Shown here: piece after piece, positions 63,599 to 64,000 of the stretch
Layout: each line of letters begins with the position of its first letter
Position numbering within the stretch: the first letter of the stretch is position 1
Notes under the pieces: generated by a model
The model's database searches: none
What the model was told of the DNA's origin: nothing
The model's input: only the letters and a program-made list of their open reading frames with translations
Translations under genes and position numbers: made by a program
From: Acidobacteriota bacterium
GTDB lineage: Bacteria; Acidobacteriota; Terriglobia; Bryobacterales; Bryobacteraceae
Direction of reading: 5' to 3'
NCBI GenBank assembly: GCA_016185425.1
Contig: JACPNQ010000026.1
Span: forward strand, 148,439 to 212,438
Length of the DNA stretch: 64,000 bases

Positions 63599-64000
63599 AT
63601 GGTACCGCATTCCACCAAACTCTCCCGCGCCGAATCCGCCCGGATCAACGGCGCCAAATCCCGTGGCCCGAAAACGCCCGAAGGCATCTTCCGCTCCCAG
63701 ACCGCCAGCTACAAACACGGCCTCTACGCCGTCCGTAATTACAAACTGCCCGGCGAGTCCAACGACGAGTACGCCGAGTTCCAGGCCCAACTCCGCCAAT
63801 ACTGGCAGCCCAAAGGTTTCTACGACGAAACCCTCGTCGAAGAACTCGTCGGCATACTGTGGGAATCCAAGCGTCTCCACGCCGCCAAAAACGACCACAT
63901 CCACGACCAGGTCGCCGCCGTCACCCGCAGTGCGCCCAAACTCCGCGACCAGGCCAAAATCAACCTCACCGCCGAGGTCGAAGTCTCCATCGCCGGCGGC
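63599..64000 (+). CDS. uncharacterised soil-bacteria protein, cut by window edge
   Basis: 134 codons are visible. The start MVPHSTKLSRAESARINGAK, then SRGPKTPEGIFRSQTASYKH and LPGESNDEYAEFQAQLRQYW, matches a protein family widespread in Acidobacteria and Planctomycetes with the signature NGAKSRGPKTPEGK, whose function is unknown. GAGAG lies just before the ATG. The gene continues beyond base 64000. Confidence 0.72.
   Translation, partial: MVPHSTKLSRAESARINGAKSRGPKTPEGIFRSQTASYKHGLYAVRNYKLPGESNDEYAEFQAQLRQYWQPKGFYDETLVEELVGILWESKRLHAAKNDHIHDQVAAVTRSAPKLRDQAKINLTAEVEVSIAGG

Noticed and set aside
63584..63904. Minus-strand 106-codon frame opposite the last gene
   Set aside because: It is the antisense shadow of the NGAKSRGPKTPEG protein, which matches a known family in the plus strand.

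Overview
The window looks like a chromosomal segment of a GC-rich Acidobacteriota bacterium, most likely of the Bryobacteraceae/Solibacter type. This is inferred from gene families and not from a marker gene: a PadR regulator paired with a large MacB/FtsX permease of the ADOP type, a secretin with a cohesin-like tail, CadC-like winged-helix/TPR proteins, a kinase fused to a TolB-like propeller, and a two-component-propeller hybrid kinase.

Layout. 1-8.3 kb: partial glgC, an MscS channel, a cupin-like secreted protein, a 3-hydroxyacyl-CoA dehydrogenase, pepA-smpB, a secretin-pseudopilin cluster (secretin plus two GspG-like pseudopilins) and tRNA-Gln(TTG). 8.3-15 kb: a looser region with a small membrane protein, a decayed DUF433/DUF5615 gene pair, an aldo/keto reductase divergent from an AraC regulator, a zinc-metallopeptidase-like secreted protein and an alpha/beta hydrolase. 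15-31 kb: a 945-residue ELWxxDGT repeat protein, a PQQ-like propeller protein, a peroxiredoxin plus MBL-rhodanese pair, a winged-helix/TPR regulator, a receptor kinase, and a run of solenoid and lipoproteins.

31337-40522 is a complete Tn7-like transposon, the most notable feature here. It has 24-bp terminal inverted repeats (22/24 matching), beginning TGTGACTTAAA and ending in ACA, and a perfect 5-bp target duplication CGCAT on both sides. It encodes a fused TnsA-TnsB transposase, a TnsC/TniB-like ATPase, a large TniQ/TnsD-like protein and a small DUF6788-like protein. Its cargo is a PadR regulator and an 895-residue ADOP permease with their own promoter. It is inserted in the early part of a CocE/NonD (S15) hydrolase gene: the first 48 codons lie on the right, and about a dozen matching codons lie on the left before the rest of the gene is lost. 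No CRISPR array or Cas gene is visible in the element.

40.6-45.1 kb holds small secreted, NTF2-like, ankyrin-VOC and cupin proteins. 45.2-54.8 kb is a complete kdp potassium-uptake locus transcribed leftward: membrane sensor kinase, kdpE, a 113-residue protein, two tiny membrane proteins (one is KdpF), kdpA, kdpB, kdpC, a small lipoprotein, and two separate proteins equal to the KdpD N-terminal half. The sensor is therefore split into pieces, and one piece carries a degraded Walker B motif. 55-64 kb: an orphan HicB-like protein, a giant hybrid sensor kinase, a broken TPR gene, a secreted protein, a VOC protein, two uncharacterised proteins, and the start of a gene cut by the window edge.

Family names come from motif reading by eye; no database search was run.
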